A stretch of 64,000 nt of DNA from Zeugodacus cucurbitae (taxonomy: Eukaryota > Arthropoda > Insecta > Diptera > Tephritidae): contig NC_071671.1 in NCBI RefSeq assembly GCF_028554725.1, positions 42,664,001 through 42,728,000 of the forward strand. Reading direction: 5' to 3'. A model generated the notes under the pieces. The model was not told where the DNA came from. It did no database searches and saw only the letters and a program-made list of their open reading frames with translations. Each line of letters starts with the position of its first letter. Position 1 is the stretch's first letter. Both the position numbers and the translations under genes were made by a program. Below are positions 13,162 to 25,995 of the stretch, piece by piece.

Positions 13162-14340
13162 TTTTTATACTCTCGCAACATGTTGCACAGAGTATTATAG
13201 TTTTGTTCACATAACGGTTGTTTGTGTCACCAAGAAATAAAATAGTTAGATATGTGGTTATATATGTATATAAATGATCAGGAAGACGAGTGGAGTTGAA
13301 ATCCGGATGTATGTTCGCCAGTCTGTCAGTCCGTCCGTCTGTCCGTGCAAGCGATAACTTGAGTAAAAAATAAGATATATTAATGAAACTTGGAACACAT
13401 ATTCCTTGGCACCCTGAGAAAACCGAAAACCTGTACAGTGTCATAACGTTGCCATAAATAAAGTAATGAAAATAAAATTTGGAACATAGGATTGAAAAGT
13501 GGGCATGACCCCGCCCCAAAATAGGTTTTTTGTATATATCTTGCAAACCAAAAAACTGTATAAACCAAACTTTCTGCAGTCGTTTCTTTTAGTAATTTCT
13601 TTATACAGTCCAAAAATGAAAGAAATGGGATAATAACCACGCCCACCTCCCGTACAAAGGTTATGTTGAAAATGACTAAAAGTTCGTTAACTCACTAACG
13701 AAAACGTCAGAAACACTAAATTTTACAGAAGAAATATCAGAAAGAAGCTACACTGAGATTTTGTTTCAAAATGGAATATGGGCATGGCGTCGCCCACTTA
13801 TGGGTCAAAAACCATATCTCGACCGATTTCAATGAAATTCGGTATATAACACTTTCTTGACAACTATAACTTGACTTTCTTGACTATATAACTAAATTTT
13901 GATTTCTTCTGATTCGTTCACTTTATAATATATACATTAGGAACCAATGAAAATAGCGGAATAAAACTTTACACAAATACTGTATTTGAGCTGTGAATTC
14001 ATAAGTGTCAAAATCGAACCCTGACTTTTCAAGGCCCCTGATATCGAACATGAAGAACTCAGTGCCTAAGGGTAATTTTTCACCGAAAACATAGATAAAT
14101 CTCTCTGATATTTTAATGTAATTCATGCCCTCTGAATTTTTTCTAATAACAGTTTGCCTCTATACCAAAAATGGTTAAAATCGGGTCATAACTTTCCCCA
14201 GATCCCATATAGCTAATTATAGGTAATATAAAATTAAGTGAGCGTATAGTCTTCGATACATTGTATCTTGGTGGTGAAAACTAGTGAAATCGGTTTAGGA
14301 ACTAAAATATAAATTTGGGAGTAATAGTCTCGGAGGATAA
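13162..14340 (-). repeat. HE repeat, copy A
   Basis: Member of a dispersed non-coding family seen at least six times here. On the plus strand it begins with the family's terminal hairpin (TACTCTCGCAACA / TGTTGC..GAGTA, 13167-13194), followed by the GTCTGTCCGTCC stretch, CTTGAGTAAAAA, and later CACGCCCACC and GGTTTTTGACCCATAAG-type motifs (read on the minus strand). Spurious short frames in it (13088-13646, 13923-14126) are shared by-products of the repeat. The far end is diverged, so 14340 is approximate. Confidence 0.75.
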
Positions 14341-14614
14341 AAATTCAAAATGGATTCTCTAATTTTTGGTGAAGTCCGGAACCGTATCTTTTTTCAAGAA
14401 TTGACCATTATTATTTTTGTGCATTGTTTTGAGATTATTCGTTTAATAAGTATATATGAATTAAAATTAAACTCAGATTTTTTTTGTTGTATTAGTGTCG
14501 AATTCCACGATTTATTTTGAAAAATCTTACATTAAATTCTAATTGCAATATTAATAAGTATATTTATCATTTATAGCGGTAAAGTCACCATATTCCTGCA
14601 TGTTATTTATTATA

Positions 14615-15658
14615 TGGGGCATTCTCTGGAAAAAAAGCCACTTGAAAAAAAAAGTTCTTTATTTTCTTTGGCAATTACATATCTTATAGTACATGTAAAA
14701 CCTAAAATAAAACATATGGTTTTAGGTCTGTGTAACGCGGGGTTGCCATATTATAAGGAGCCAAAGTTTTTTGTAAAAAAATTTTCGAACCGCCATAACT
14801 TTAAAACTAATGAACAGATTTTAAAACACCATGTGACTTTTTTATACAGAATTTCTCAAACTTTAAAACTGTGTATCGTAAAAATTTTTAAAATTAATAT
14901 TTCATAGCAAAATATTAAAATAAATTTTTTTTGGAATTTTTAACAACTTATGCCTCCTTCGATTTTTTTCGAAAATATCTTAAAATGTTCCTTATTTCAT
15001 CACAATAAAAGTTCAAATAAATAAACAAAAAATAAATTAAAAATTTGAAAAATACAAAAAAATTTCAAAAAATATTAAAAATTAAAAAAAAAAAAAAAAC
15101 AAAAAGGGATTAAATGTCTGCTACGTCCACGTCGTTAATCCTGGGTTACGCTAAATTTTGATAATAATAGTGCATAAATCAATGATTTTTCATCATGTTC
15201 TGAGTTGGTTTTTTATTTGTAGCTCATACAAATATTGCTGTCCCAAAATTCCCTTTGGGGGGTAAAAAGGTGATGAAATAAGGAACATTTTAAGATATTT
15301 TCGAAAAAAATCGAAGGAGGCATAAGTTGTTAAAAATTCCAAAAAAAATTTTTTTTTATATTTTGCTATGAAATATTAATTTTAAAAATTTTTACGATAC
15401 ACAGTTTTAAAGTTTGAGAAATTCTGTATAAAAAAGTCACTTGGTGTTTTAAAATCTGTTCATTAGTTTTAAAGTTATGGCGGTTCGAAATTTTTTTTAC
15501 AAAAAACTTTGACCCCTTATAATATGGCAACCCCGCGTTACACAGACCTAAAACCATATGTTTTATTTTAGGTTTTACATGTACTATAAGATATATAATT
15601 GCCAAAGAAAATATAGAACTTTTTTTTTCAAGTGGCTTTTTTTCCAGAGAATGCCCCA
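14615..15658. mobile_element. Foldback/MITE-type element with about 389-bp inverted arms
   Basis: Arms 14615-15003 and 15271-15658 are near-identical inverted copies that begin TGGGGCATTCTC and are flanked by TATA on both sides (a TA or TATA target duplication). Each arm carries the same 97-codon frame (14614-14907 plus; 15366-15659 minus), which differs at only a few residues. This frame is a consequence of the duplication, and its Lys/Phe/Ile-rich product has no recognised domain. The 267-bp spacer is A-rich. There is no transposase, so it must be mobilised in trans. Confidence 0.85.
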
Positions 15659-17764
15659 TATATATAAGACAATTTTTTTAGAGGTAAAGAGTTTTGAGGA
15701 ATAGTATAATTTTCATGATGAACGCATTATTGGTTCATTCTCATAAAACCATAATTCATAATTCCTAATATTTAGTTTTAAATCAAATAAATATTAGTTC
15801 TAAGAAAAAATTATTATAAGTTAAATACAAGAATCGATTTGATTAATCATAACACAAGATTTATATTTTTCCAATTTTTTACATTTTTTTTAATCCTTAC
15901 CATTTCCTAAACGACCCACTGTGCAACATTAACTGCAGTTTTTTTCTATAACTAAATTTCTGTTTAGGTGCATTGCCGTCAAATGAAACTGAAAATTTGT
16001 GCAGGCAATTGCGCCGAGAATTTCGTGACAAGATTGCCCCAAAAGATTTCATTCAATGCACTGTGAGCATCTGCTTTTTTTGCAGCGTTTGATTGCTTTG
16101 TTCTTGCGGGTGTTGCACACTATGTGTGTGTGTGTTTGGGTTGTTGTGTGATTGCAGGTTTTTTCATATTTTTTTCCTTGGTGGGATGCGACTCTAAAAG
16201 GCAGAAGCGTTGCATTTGATTTGACTTCGATCGGGTCGCAGCGCAGCAACGTTCACAGCCATTGTCTCATTGTAAAAATGAGAGTACAAACAGACATGTC
16301 GGCATGTTGGGAAATTTGGAATTAAAAAATATTTGAAATTTTTTATAAATATTTTTTTTCTGATTTTGTTTATATCAAAAGCATCTAATGTGTAGGTGTT
16401 GGGCAATTTTTGGTTTTAAAATGATTTTTGTAAAAAAAAAAAAAATATTTTTGTTTTATTTCAATAAAATATATATGTATGTATTTAGGCAAATGATAAA
16501 TCACATACATGATTTTTTGCTTATAACATATTTTGACAATTAATCGCCGCACATTATTATGTAATGAGGTGCGACAAGTTGTTTGCGCCGCCTTTTGGGA
16601 CACCAACAATATTTTTTTTTATCATGTGTGTGTATGTGTGTGCTTGTATGCTGACATAGTTAAGTAAGTACAAATGTCACTTGTTTCTTGTCTCTGCTGG
16701 CATTGCCTTGCCGTCGAAATACGAAATCCTCAGCCATGTTTTCGCCATAGAAGCGTATGCTCACATGTCAATGTGAGTAATTCACGTACATAAATACATC
16801 GGCTGCATGCCAAGATGCCCATAAATGCCCAAAGAAAGATGTAACTAGTTTTTCTACTTAGCGCTTTGTTGTTGTTGTATGGTTGGATTTTAACCATTGA
16901 CTTGTGCTTAAAATTAGTCAATCGATGAAGAAGTTCAACTTGATGCACACACACATATAAAATTAATAATAGCCATGAGTGTAGAAGAGGAGTGAAGAAG
17001 GAAACACCGGTTGTGGGTTGTTGCTAGCCAATTGCCAATTGTCGATTGCAATGACCAATGCAGCTGACTTATGTGGTACTTACATTAGAATGTGTGCATG
17101 TGTGTGTTTGTCGGGTCGGTTGGGATGACTGCATTTTTAATATCTCAATAAAGTTGATAATAATTTCATTCGAAGGTCAACGTGTTCTTTAAATTCACTT
17201 TTTATTCGCATTTGCATGTGATGCCTCACTTGCCTCACTCAACTACTTCCACACACAACCATACACCTTCATATGTAAGCATGGGTTTGTGTGTATGTGT
17301 GTCTTCAATTTGACTACACAAGTATAATGAATGTTCACTGGTAGTCTTAAAGTGTGTATTTGATTAGCAGCAAGTTTGCGCTTAAATCGCCATAATGATC
17401 CGTTTAACTAATGTTTAAAAGCATAAAATTTACATAATCCCTTGCTCATATCGAACATTATTTGCACCATTCAAAGTAAGTGCACTATAATTGGTATTTC
17501 AAGATGATTTTGTATGAAGACTACATTTTTTGTTAAAGAAACTTTTTCAATTGGAATTTTTTATTCGTTAATACTAATCACATGAACATGCCTGGTAATC
17601 AACAAGAATAACATAAAAAGTCCAGTTGTAGCTCTATGATGGTCAATTGGCACCAAAGAGAGTGCTGATAACACTATTGAGAGTTAGGTTCTGGCATGGA
17701 TACATATTTAATAATACTTAATTTTCAATAGTGATGCATTCGAACATAAGTGAAAGAAAATAAG
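15659..17764. other. Intergenic DNA, no gene seen
   Basis: AT-rich sequence with (TG)n runs (about 16118-16136 and 17097-17107) and poly-A/T tracts. Short open frames have low-complexity translations. I see no element or coding signal. Confidence 0.55.
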
Positions 17765-18340
17765 GAAGGCCTAAATTCGGGTGTAACCGCACATTTTATT
17801 CTCTCGTAATTTATTTATTAAATTTTATTAAGAAAACACACAATTTGTCCCATATATTCAGTACACATAAAGAGCAACAAAAATCCCTATATGTATATAG
17901 TATATGGAGGTTTAATATTAGGTAGGGGAAAGTAATTACCCATTTCAGGCAAATAGTCATGTACATCAGTCATAGATATTGATACTGACCCTTGTTCGGG
18001 ATCAGGGATCTTGAAAGGTTCAATGAGTGGCTCTTGCACATCCAATGCTGTTACTAAGTTTTATGTGTTCATTAGTTCTTAGCTTATAATAGTATAGAGT
18101 GAACGAATTGGATGAAATCAAAATGTTTTATATGGGAAGAAAGTGTGATTGCGAACTTATTTCGCCTATGTGAAAAGTGTAATATCAATATGCTGTACCC
18201 ATATCAAACTTACAAATAAACTAGGTAATAAGCTTCTATGTCTAAATTTCATGTCGACATTCAATCGATTCAGCCACTTAATATTGCTTTTTTGCTATAA
18301 AAGCGAAATTCGACACATAGGATTATAAGTGGGCGCGATC
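17765..18340 (+). repeat. HE repeat, copy B (5' part)
   Basis: Begins with the family start (AAGGCCTAAATTCGGGTGTA), followed by AACCGCACATTTTAT and the TTTATTAAATTTTATTAAGA stretch. Near 18100 it has the AGTGAACGAATTGGATG motif typical of the family's middle. It is diverged and broken. An RTE-type fragment follows immediately. Confidence 0.65.
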
Positions 18341-18344
18341 ATAC

Positions 18345-18935
18345 AGGAGTGTTCCAGTCAATAACTTTTTGTGCTATGTCGTTGGCAAACTTGCGTATCC
18401 ACGCTCACTTGCGCTTAAGTATTTCGATGTCAAATGGATTTGGTTGCGTGCACCTCCATAGTTCTTAATTGAAAAAAAAAATCGGCTGGTAAATTAGTAG
18501 TATTCTATGACGACAACAATTGACAAAGGACTGTAGTCGTTGCGAATCACTGGTGGTGACATTCCAAGCCTTACAGCTTGGCAAAACAGATTTTATATTT
18601 CAGTTTAACAGACGCAGTTTTGTTTGAAAGGATAACTGTGCTGATTTCCATTTGTTTTTGAGCATATTAGGTATGCTGTGTTTGTTTGGTTTTTCCGAAG
18701 TGATTACTTTTTGATACTCATAGGAACTTCGCGTTCAGTTGTTATCGTACAGCCGATATATACAAAAGATTCAACAACTTTAATATATTTTCTAAGTGTA
18801 TGCAGTGGATTAATATTGTCAGTAGTTAAACACATAATTTTCGTTTTGCTGAGGTTTATTTAAAGCCATACTTTTGAGGATTCCTCGGCTATATCGAGGG
18901 TTCATAAAAGGATTTATTTTGCAAGCTGATATAGC
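18345..18935 (-). pseudogene. RTE-type non-LTR retrotransposon, degenerate RT C-terminal fragment
   Basis: On the minus strand, discontinuous frames recall the end of a reverse transcriptase of the kind ending WIGHTLRK..ALDWNPQG. The order is a remnant after the catalytic YADD region (DALAIS), LSKTKIMCLTTDNI, YIKVVESFVYIGCTITTERE, KSVLPSCKAWNVTTSDSQRL, SFVNCCRHRIL, RKWAWIRKFANDIAQKVIDW. Several frameshifts and stops make it clearly dead. It lies between two HE-repeat pieces of opposite orientation. Confidence 0.65.
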
Positions 18936-18947
18936 TAGAGCATCCGA

Positions 18948-19140
18948 TTTTTTTTTTTCATTTTAGTACTATTTTATACAGTACGAAATTGGTTTAAATC
19001 GAATAATAACGACGCCCACCTTCCCACTACTAAAAGGGCGTAAACTCATTAAAGAAAAATGACACAAGCAATAAATTTTACAGTCAAAATAGTACAAGAA
19101 AACTCCACTCAAATTGGTACTAAATTTTGACAATGGACAT
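18948..19140 (-). repeat. HE repeat fragment
   Basis: In the same orientation as copy A it matches the ATACAGT..GAAAT..AATAATAACGACGCCCACC section and the following AACTCATTAA..AAATTTTACAG section of the family. It is separated from the 17.8 kb piece by the RTE-type fragment and inverted relative to it. Confidence 0.6.
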
Positions 19141-21578
19141 GGCATACTTCCGGAGTTTTGGGCTTTCACTAATTATAATGGAGCTCACCGAGAGGTCGCA
19201 AGTCTATATAATTATTATATCCGAAAGTGTCATGAGAACCATTGCCGTAGCCAAATGAAAAATAACTATTATTTGATTGGTCGTCGATCAAAATTCCGGC
19301 TAATGTCATAATGTAAAAATATAAAAAGAGAAATTAAGCATTATGAGCTGAACTCAGTTTATATGAATATTTTATTAAATAAATATTAAATATTAAATAT
19401 TTTTCATAATTCTTGAGGTTTGCATTGCAAGGTTAAATATACGTATGTGACTATGGAATAATGATCAATACTTAATTTATGTATGAATAACATCTCTTTG
19501 TATAGACTGATGAACAAAGCATGATGTAAGGCAATTAATCAAGAAATAGTAGAAGATATTCCGTGTCTTGCTTGGCTTGTCTTACGACAAGTTCCGTTTT
19601 CTAACCACAAAGCAACAAAAGACTGCAAACACTCTTTAAAATGTCTCACCATCAAAACCAATTTATGTCATAATATGACTCACAAATTAGAGAGTATGCG
19701 TACTCACACATATCACACATACATACACCTGTAGGCCCATTAGTATTAACGCTGCAACAAATTGAAAGCAAAGTTCGCAGTGTTCTCAGCCATATATGCT
19801 TACCATGCAACCCAGTGCGCTTAATTCGATCAGAAATCAATATGTATAACAAGGTTATTGCCAACAGTAGCGAACGTTTACGCTAAACTGGCACAAGCGA
19901 AGTAAACAATCATAATTCTGAAGCGAATCGGCAGATGACTGCGTTTAATGCACAATTAGCCAAACAAGTGGCAACTTGCAACAATGGCAACAACAAGCAG
20001 CAACAAATAGATATAATAACCGAAGCAATTTTGCTCTAATAAATCAATTAACAATTATTGCATTGCATTAATATATAATGAACAATATATATATCTGCGT
20101 GTGTGTGATATATATTAATGCAGACTTATTTGCTATGGAAGTGCAATTTATCTGCGAAGTTTCAAACTATGTAGACACCAACAATAGCAGCAACATTGCG
20201 GATGCAACATTAGCTGTGTGTGCAAGGTCAATGCTTACAAGTGGCAAGATTATGTATGAGTACAGCTACACTGGCCTACACACCTCATAATAGATCCATG
20301 TTATGTCTATGCTTAAACAAATGCCATTAAAAACAGCAAAAAAGAAATAAGAGCAAAATTCAAAAGAAATCAACAAAAAGCTCAACATAATGGATGACAA
20401 GCGATAAAAATGCTATAAAAACCAAGCGGCAAATAATAATAATTTTAATACGAACAATCATCGTGTCTTCATAAAAGAAGAGTAAATACTAGAGACTAGC
20501 CACATTACGTATCTGTCTATTTGTTTCTGCTCACCTAGATACCGGCGAAGACAATGGCGGTAGTGTTGCGACTCCTAACAGTAGCAAGTCGCTAAATGGC
20601 AAGCGGTTACATAAGAAAAAGATTTACTTCAGTCTTTAAGCAGGGCCAATCGTCCACTTCTGTGGTAATAATAAAAAACTAATAAATATAATTACATTTG
20701 ATATTACTTATGTATGTTGTGGGAAGGGAGTCGAATGAAAAACAAAGGTCATAGGAATCACTGCAAGAAAAATCGCAATTAAAGTGAAAAAATTGTTTGC
20801 ATGACACTTAAAAACTTGACTTGTATATATTACATACTCGTACATACATAATTCTATAGCTTAATAACGAACAAAAAACTTGGAGCCACGAGTTGTAGCA
20901 CATATGACGGACATCATTTTCTATGAGTAGCCAATGTGGCACGTGAAAAGTGGAGCCAATTAAACGATTGTGGGTTTGGCATGTTTATGTACTAATAAAT
21001 GAGCATGCGCTTGGTTGCGGAAATGTCTTAATTATTGTGGAAAATTGCCACCATCAATTCACTTACATATATGTAATCATTTGTAGCATTATGGAAATCG
21101 CAATTTTAATATGGACCAATATACACGATTTAATGATGTGATAATTATGTATTCAAAATGCCAACAATGTTTTCTAAGCTTTTCTGAAATTTATATATAA
21201 AATATAAAGAAATTACTCCATTTTAAGGAATAATACAGGAAATGTAAAATTTAGTGGTGATTAGGACACTGTCCAAATATAGTACTTAGCATTTTCACGA
21301 GACTTTCGAAATGGTCAATGCTTTATGAATTTGCTCAGTAACTAAAAAATCAAAAAAATATCGAATAATTCATTGCGCATATGAAGGAAACTTTTACGAA
21401 AAGTGAACAATGCATTCTCGACCAAATTCTTATATATCGTATGTATATTTGGTCTACCGAAGTTCATGCTGATATATGATATTATATATAATCATATTTG
21501 ATACCTAAAATGAATGACATCAGTCGGAGAGCATTGACTATCTCTATATAATATAATATGTCATATCCTCTAAAGTTG
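19141..21578. other. Intergenic DNA, no gene seen
   Basis: AT-rich. A TATA-like GCTATAAAAACC occurs at about 20410, but no coding exon follows that I can recognise. Short frames are non-homologous. Confidence 0.5.
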
Positions 21579-21586
21579 AGGATATG

Positions 21587-22629
21587 TAGGGATGCAAACG
21601 ATGTATCGATTTTTTTGAAACATCGATGTTTTCGTCAAAAAGCATCGCTGTTAGCCATCAATGTCTCGAATCTAAAAACATCGATGGATCGATGTCACTT
21701 TCAAAGATGTTTTATGTCGATGTTTTATATAAAAATTCACTTCACTTCTTCATAATTTTTCGGGTATTAACCCGAAACCCTCTATGTGGATACGCTTTAT
21801 TACATTGGAATTAGATTTTTGTAAAATACGGAGAATTCGTTAAGGGAATGTGCGCTTGGACAATACTGCGGTTACTTTTATGATTTATTTATACAATTTA
21901 GTTCTGGCGTAGGCTACTGCGTTTGATCAGAGATTCAAATTACTGCATTTTAAAGATGCTAGGGCTAAAATAAATACTTTTTTTTGTTTCATAGAAAATT
22001 TAAAGAATCGCGCTGATACAACGAAATCTTCGGATGAGTGTGAAACAGAATACTCTTTTGATGTTTGCAACCAGAATAAACATTTGGTCCACCAAATGGT
22101 GAAATGTAAGCTGTCAAATTTATCTACAATTACAGGTACGGAAGGTTGGTTGGAGAATGTATCTCGGCTGTTACCCCTACCAATCAGAAGCCAATAGAGT
22201 TTAAGTTGTCATGAATACTGTGTTTCCGGATAGTATAAATAGGCTTATTAATGTTTATACATTGTGGCCACTTCAGTGCCGACCCACAGGGCAACCCAGG
22301 GCAACTATCACGCAGAAGTAAAATCGAAAAGAAATGACAGTGAAAAAGTTTTCCATATCGTTGTTTTAAAATTCTGTTATTTATTGAGAAAAAACTTTAA
22401 CAGACATATGAAATGCTAAGTGAAATAAAATGTATCTACTTAAGACGTACTACATTTCATTTATTTATGCTTCTGCTTCTGTATCCCTTAGCTTTTCATA
22501 CTAAATTTAAAATAAGTTTAAAAAGTTCAAAAATACATCGATGTATCGATGTTTTGATTTCGATGGGTTTTGATGAAACATCGATACATCGAACCATCGA
22601 TATTTCATTTTACGATGTTTGCATACCAA
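21587..22629 (+). mobile_element. hAT-superfamily DNA transposon, internally deleted
   Basis: The element is bounded by an 8-bp target duplication (AGGATATG at 21579-21586 and 22630-22637), diagnostic of hAT insertion. The ends are imperfect inverted repeats (TAGGGATGCAAACGATG against TTGGTATGCAAACATCG). Both subterminal regions are packed with ATCGAT palindromes. Inside, an open frame at about 21919-22197 encodes FDQRFKLLHFKDARAKI, matching the FDPRFKKLHF motif in the C-terminal half of hAT transposases. It continues to WLENVSRLLPLPIRSQ and a stop. The rest of the transposase is absent, so the copy is non-autonomous. Confidence 0.8.
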
Positions 22630-22639
22630 AGGATATGAC

Positions 22640-25600
22640 ATATTACCTTATAAAATAAAAAATCCCTGTTGCTTTTCAATGAACAGTCAGATATTTGCCT
22701 TATGACGATATATATTTCTAACCTTATGTTGTTTGTAGCACTCTTTTGGACAATTTGATATACTATATTTTAAAAGCTTACATTCGGGAAAGTTTTTAAT
22801 GTTCTTACTTGTTAACTTCCGACTTATAATATCGAATCACATTTGGTTAATTATTACATGATTACAAATTTTTGTAATCCTCACTACCATACTAAAATAT
22901 TTATACATTTATACATTTATATATCTATATATATTTAATATATTTAAATATTAAATAAGTTAATAGCCAATAAAAGATTAAGGCACTTATTGATCTAAAA
23001 ATTCGCGTCAACATATTTGTAGATATTTAAATGCATGCGTACTTTAACACTTATTAGCATAAGTTTTTGGTACTACAACAATCTTCAAAGTTTTTGGCGT
23101 GTATCACTGACGATATAAAATGACGTTAAGACTTGTATACAACTATTTTTGATTAAACACATTTTCTGCTAAGCAATGGTGATCAAAACAGTAGGAATAT
23201 ATATATTTTTTTAATTTCAACTTAAAATTTTGTCGTACTTTTGAAATCAGTTGTACCTGTATTCATACATTTTTATTTAAGTATATGTATGTATATTACT
23301 TATATACGTTTTTATTCTTTTTGAAAACTGAATGTCCATTATATTATTTTGTTGGAAATGAGAAGTGCCGTCAGATTAACAATTTCAAGTTGACATATTA
23401 AAAGAAACCTATAAGCATCTATCAAATATTCGGCTTATCATATTTCATGTTCTCACTCCATTAATCATTGATAAAGCATAATATGCCAATCACAATTCAC
23501 TAAGGTAATGTTACAATGTGTAAAGAATTTTTTATGTGAAATGTCCCATATGATAACGGAAATTTGATCGCTTAAGCCAAATTGGTAATTGGCATAATAT
23601 TTAAATTTTGCATTACAAAGATTGACTTTTATGGGATGTTTTTTGATAATTTTTATTTCAAATTGCAGTTTATTGGTAAGTTTTAGAATAAAATTAAGAA
23701 GATAGCGTTATAGGTCATCATCTTAAGAATCCATTGCAAGGGTATTTATCGAACTTGTTTACAATTTACATATAAGTTTAACGAAAAATGTGTAAAATAT
23801 GCCCTTGCTATATTTAATTTATCAAATACTTTATCAATTTTATTCATCTTATCTTATTGCCTTGAGAACACTTTAATTTTTAATAAAATTTAACTAATCT
23901 CGTTTAAAAATTTTCGTTGACCAAAATAAGCTGACTCAGATTTTCGATGTCAGTGTCTTCAAGGCACTCTGGATACCCTTCCTTGACCGTGGTAATATCA
24001 GTGTCAAGTACAAGTCGTGTTCTTGTAACTCTTAACTTTAATGCGATTTAAAACGACCTCCATAACAAATGTCTGCACTTTAAATATAAATAAGTTGAAT
24101 CGATTCGCGTTAAGTTAAATTACAAAGTATTTAAGATGAAATAAATTTTAATTAATTCGAAGCAAGAGAAGTCAAAATAGAAGTGAAGTGGCAGACAAAG
24201 CGATTGGTAGCTTTAGAATTTTTATATTTCTAGTTGAGCTTCTGCACAGAGTAATATAACTTTATTTGAATGGTATTCGAGTGATTTATTTTCATGCCCA
24301 AACCACTTAACAGACACATACACACACAAATGTGCAGACATTTATGGCGCACAGTTTATGACTGCTCGTCCACTCATTGGTGACACTCATTGGCTTAAGC
24401 TTCGATTTGCTATGCTTTTAGTGCGCTTCTGTGGTGCATTTAACCTTTACTGCGAAAAACCGGCTCGGAGTGATCTTACTAACTTCGGCTAGTTTTTGAT
24501 CATTGTTTGGTGATTTTGACAATTATTTGTATTGCGGGTGTGAGGATAAAGATTATGTTGCGAATGTATGCAAAGAATAAATACTAATTGAATGAAGGAG
24601 ATAAATATAGAAGTTCCCTCTTCAATGTTTTCGTAAATTACTAAACAGTTAACTAGTTTAAGTTGCTTAAAAAATAACAACACAAGATTTACCGTGCTTA
24701 TTGCATTTGTATTTTAAAGACGCTTTCAAATATATTTTATCTTCAAATTTTCTTGCTTCAGCATTTTTTTCGCCCTAACAAATAAATAATATTTTAAGAC
24801 TCTTTAAAAAGCCACAAAAATCGAATTTTCACAATATTTCGTAGGAAAACAATAAACTTCGATTTTAAGATATGCACATTTTCGTACAGTACAAGTACTA
24901 CAAGTACAAGCACAAACAATTGCTTCATGTGTGCACATGGCAGGCGTGGTAAATTTTTATTAGCTACTTTAAATCGTTTGTCATGTCTAGGCATTTTAAA
25001 ATTAAATTTATGCACAAAAACGCCAATATTTGCATATTCGTAAATTGGCATAAAGATATTTATGCTAAGCATTTGCATTGCCAAACTAAAGACTTAAGAC
25101 ACGAACTTGTCGTAGCTTGCACTCCAACATATGGTCTCACTACATACAAACATATATACATTCAAATATACACATTCATTATAGGTAAATGCTTGCTTTA
25201 CCTAAGTAGACATTTGCATATGTTTCGGCTAAAGCAGTAGTCATCACCGTTTTTGGCGCGAACTTGACAATTCATTCATATTGAAATGCCGTTAATATTT
25301 GCTTACTATTATTGCTGGTTTTCTACAAATGCCAAAATTAAAATATATGAATGTTGCATTTGCTGATTAGTAACGGTGCTTAGCCGTGTCAATTTGGCGT
25401 TTCGGCAAGTCTGTTGAAATTGCTTGAAATTTGTTGTTTGTGGCAAGAATGTTGATGGAAGAAGATGTGTGTGAACTTTTGATTTTTTTCGTTGGCATTT
25501 TGAGAAACTTATGTTCATGCGAACATATAAGTTGGTTGTGTAAGCTAAGTATTTGTAAATTTGGCACAATATGGTGCATTAAATATATTTTTTTTTTCTT

Positions 25601-25810
25601 AAAAATATACATATATGTATGTAAATCTAAGTATTAAATTTTTATTGTTAGGCTGATAGTCCAGTGTTGAATAGATTACTATTGAACTTTGAAATTTAAA
25701 TTTATTATTTATTTAAATGATTAATTTTTAGTGTTTCAGTATTTCAAAACATCAGCCATAAAAACATTTTTCATATTTTAATAGAATTTTATACTGAACA
25801 TTCCTTGTCT
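22640..25810. other. Intergenic DNA, no gene seen
   Basis: AT-rich, with TATA/TTTA-rich simple sequence (about 22905-22960). Open frames at 24489-25612 overlap on both strands, are low in complexity and have no recognised homology. Confidence 0.5.
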
Positions 25811-25995
25811 GAGAGAACGTGTCAAATGTGGTCTCCATGATTTAAAACTGGATATTTTGGCTTGAAAGACGAATCATGCCCTTGTTAGAAGATGAGGTAC
25901 TGGAAGCATTACTCGATACAAGAATAGCTTGCAGAATATTTAGGAATTCGCAAGCAAATTCGGTTACTTTCTTTGTTTCCTTATGCATACATTAT
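25811..25995 (+). pseudogene. Mariner-like transposase N-terminal fragment
   Basis: Across two frames the sequence encodes ERTCQMWSP, stop, FKTGYFGLKDESC, then LLEDEVLEALLDTR and LAEYLGIRKQ. This is the order of the helix-turn-helix part of mariner transposases (RTCQKWF.RFK.GDF..KDE, then DEVLEALL, then Q.ELAEYLG). The GRP linker and catalytic domain are missing. An HE repeat abuts at about 25996. Confidence 0.65.

Noticed and set aside
14614..15659. Two 97-codon frames on opposite strands as a gene pair
   Set aside because: They are the two arms of one inverted repeat; the similarity comes from DNA duplication and the flanking non-coding arm sequence is equally conserved.
20408..20600. TATA-like GCTATAAAAACC followed by a short ATG frame near 20554
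   Set aside because: The frame has only 13 codons before a stop and no signal-peptide or splice context that fits a CPR gene.
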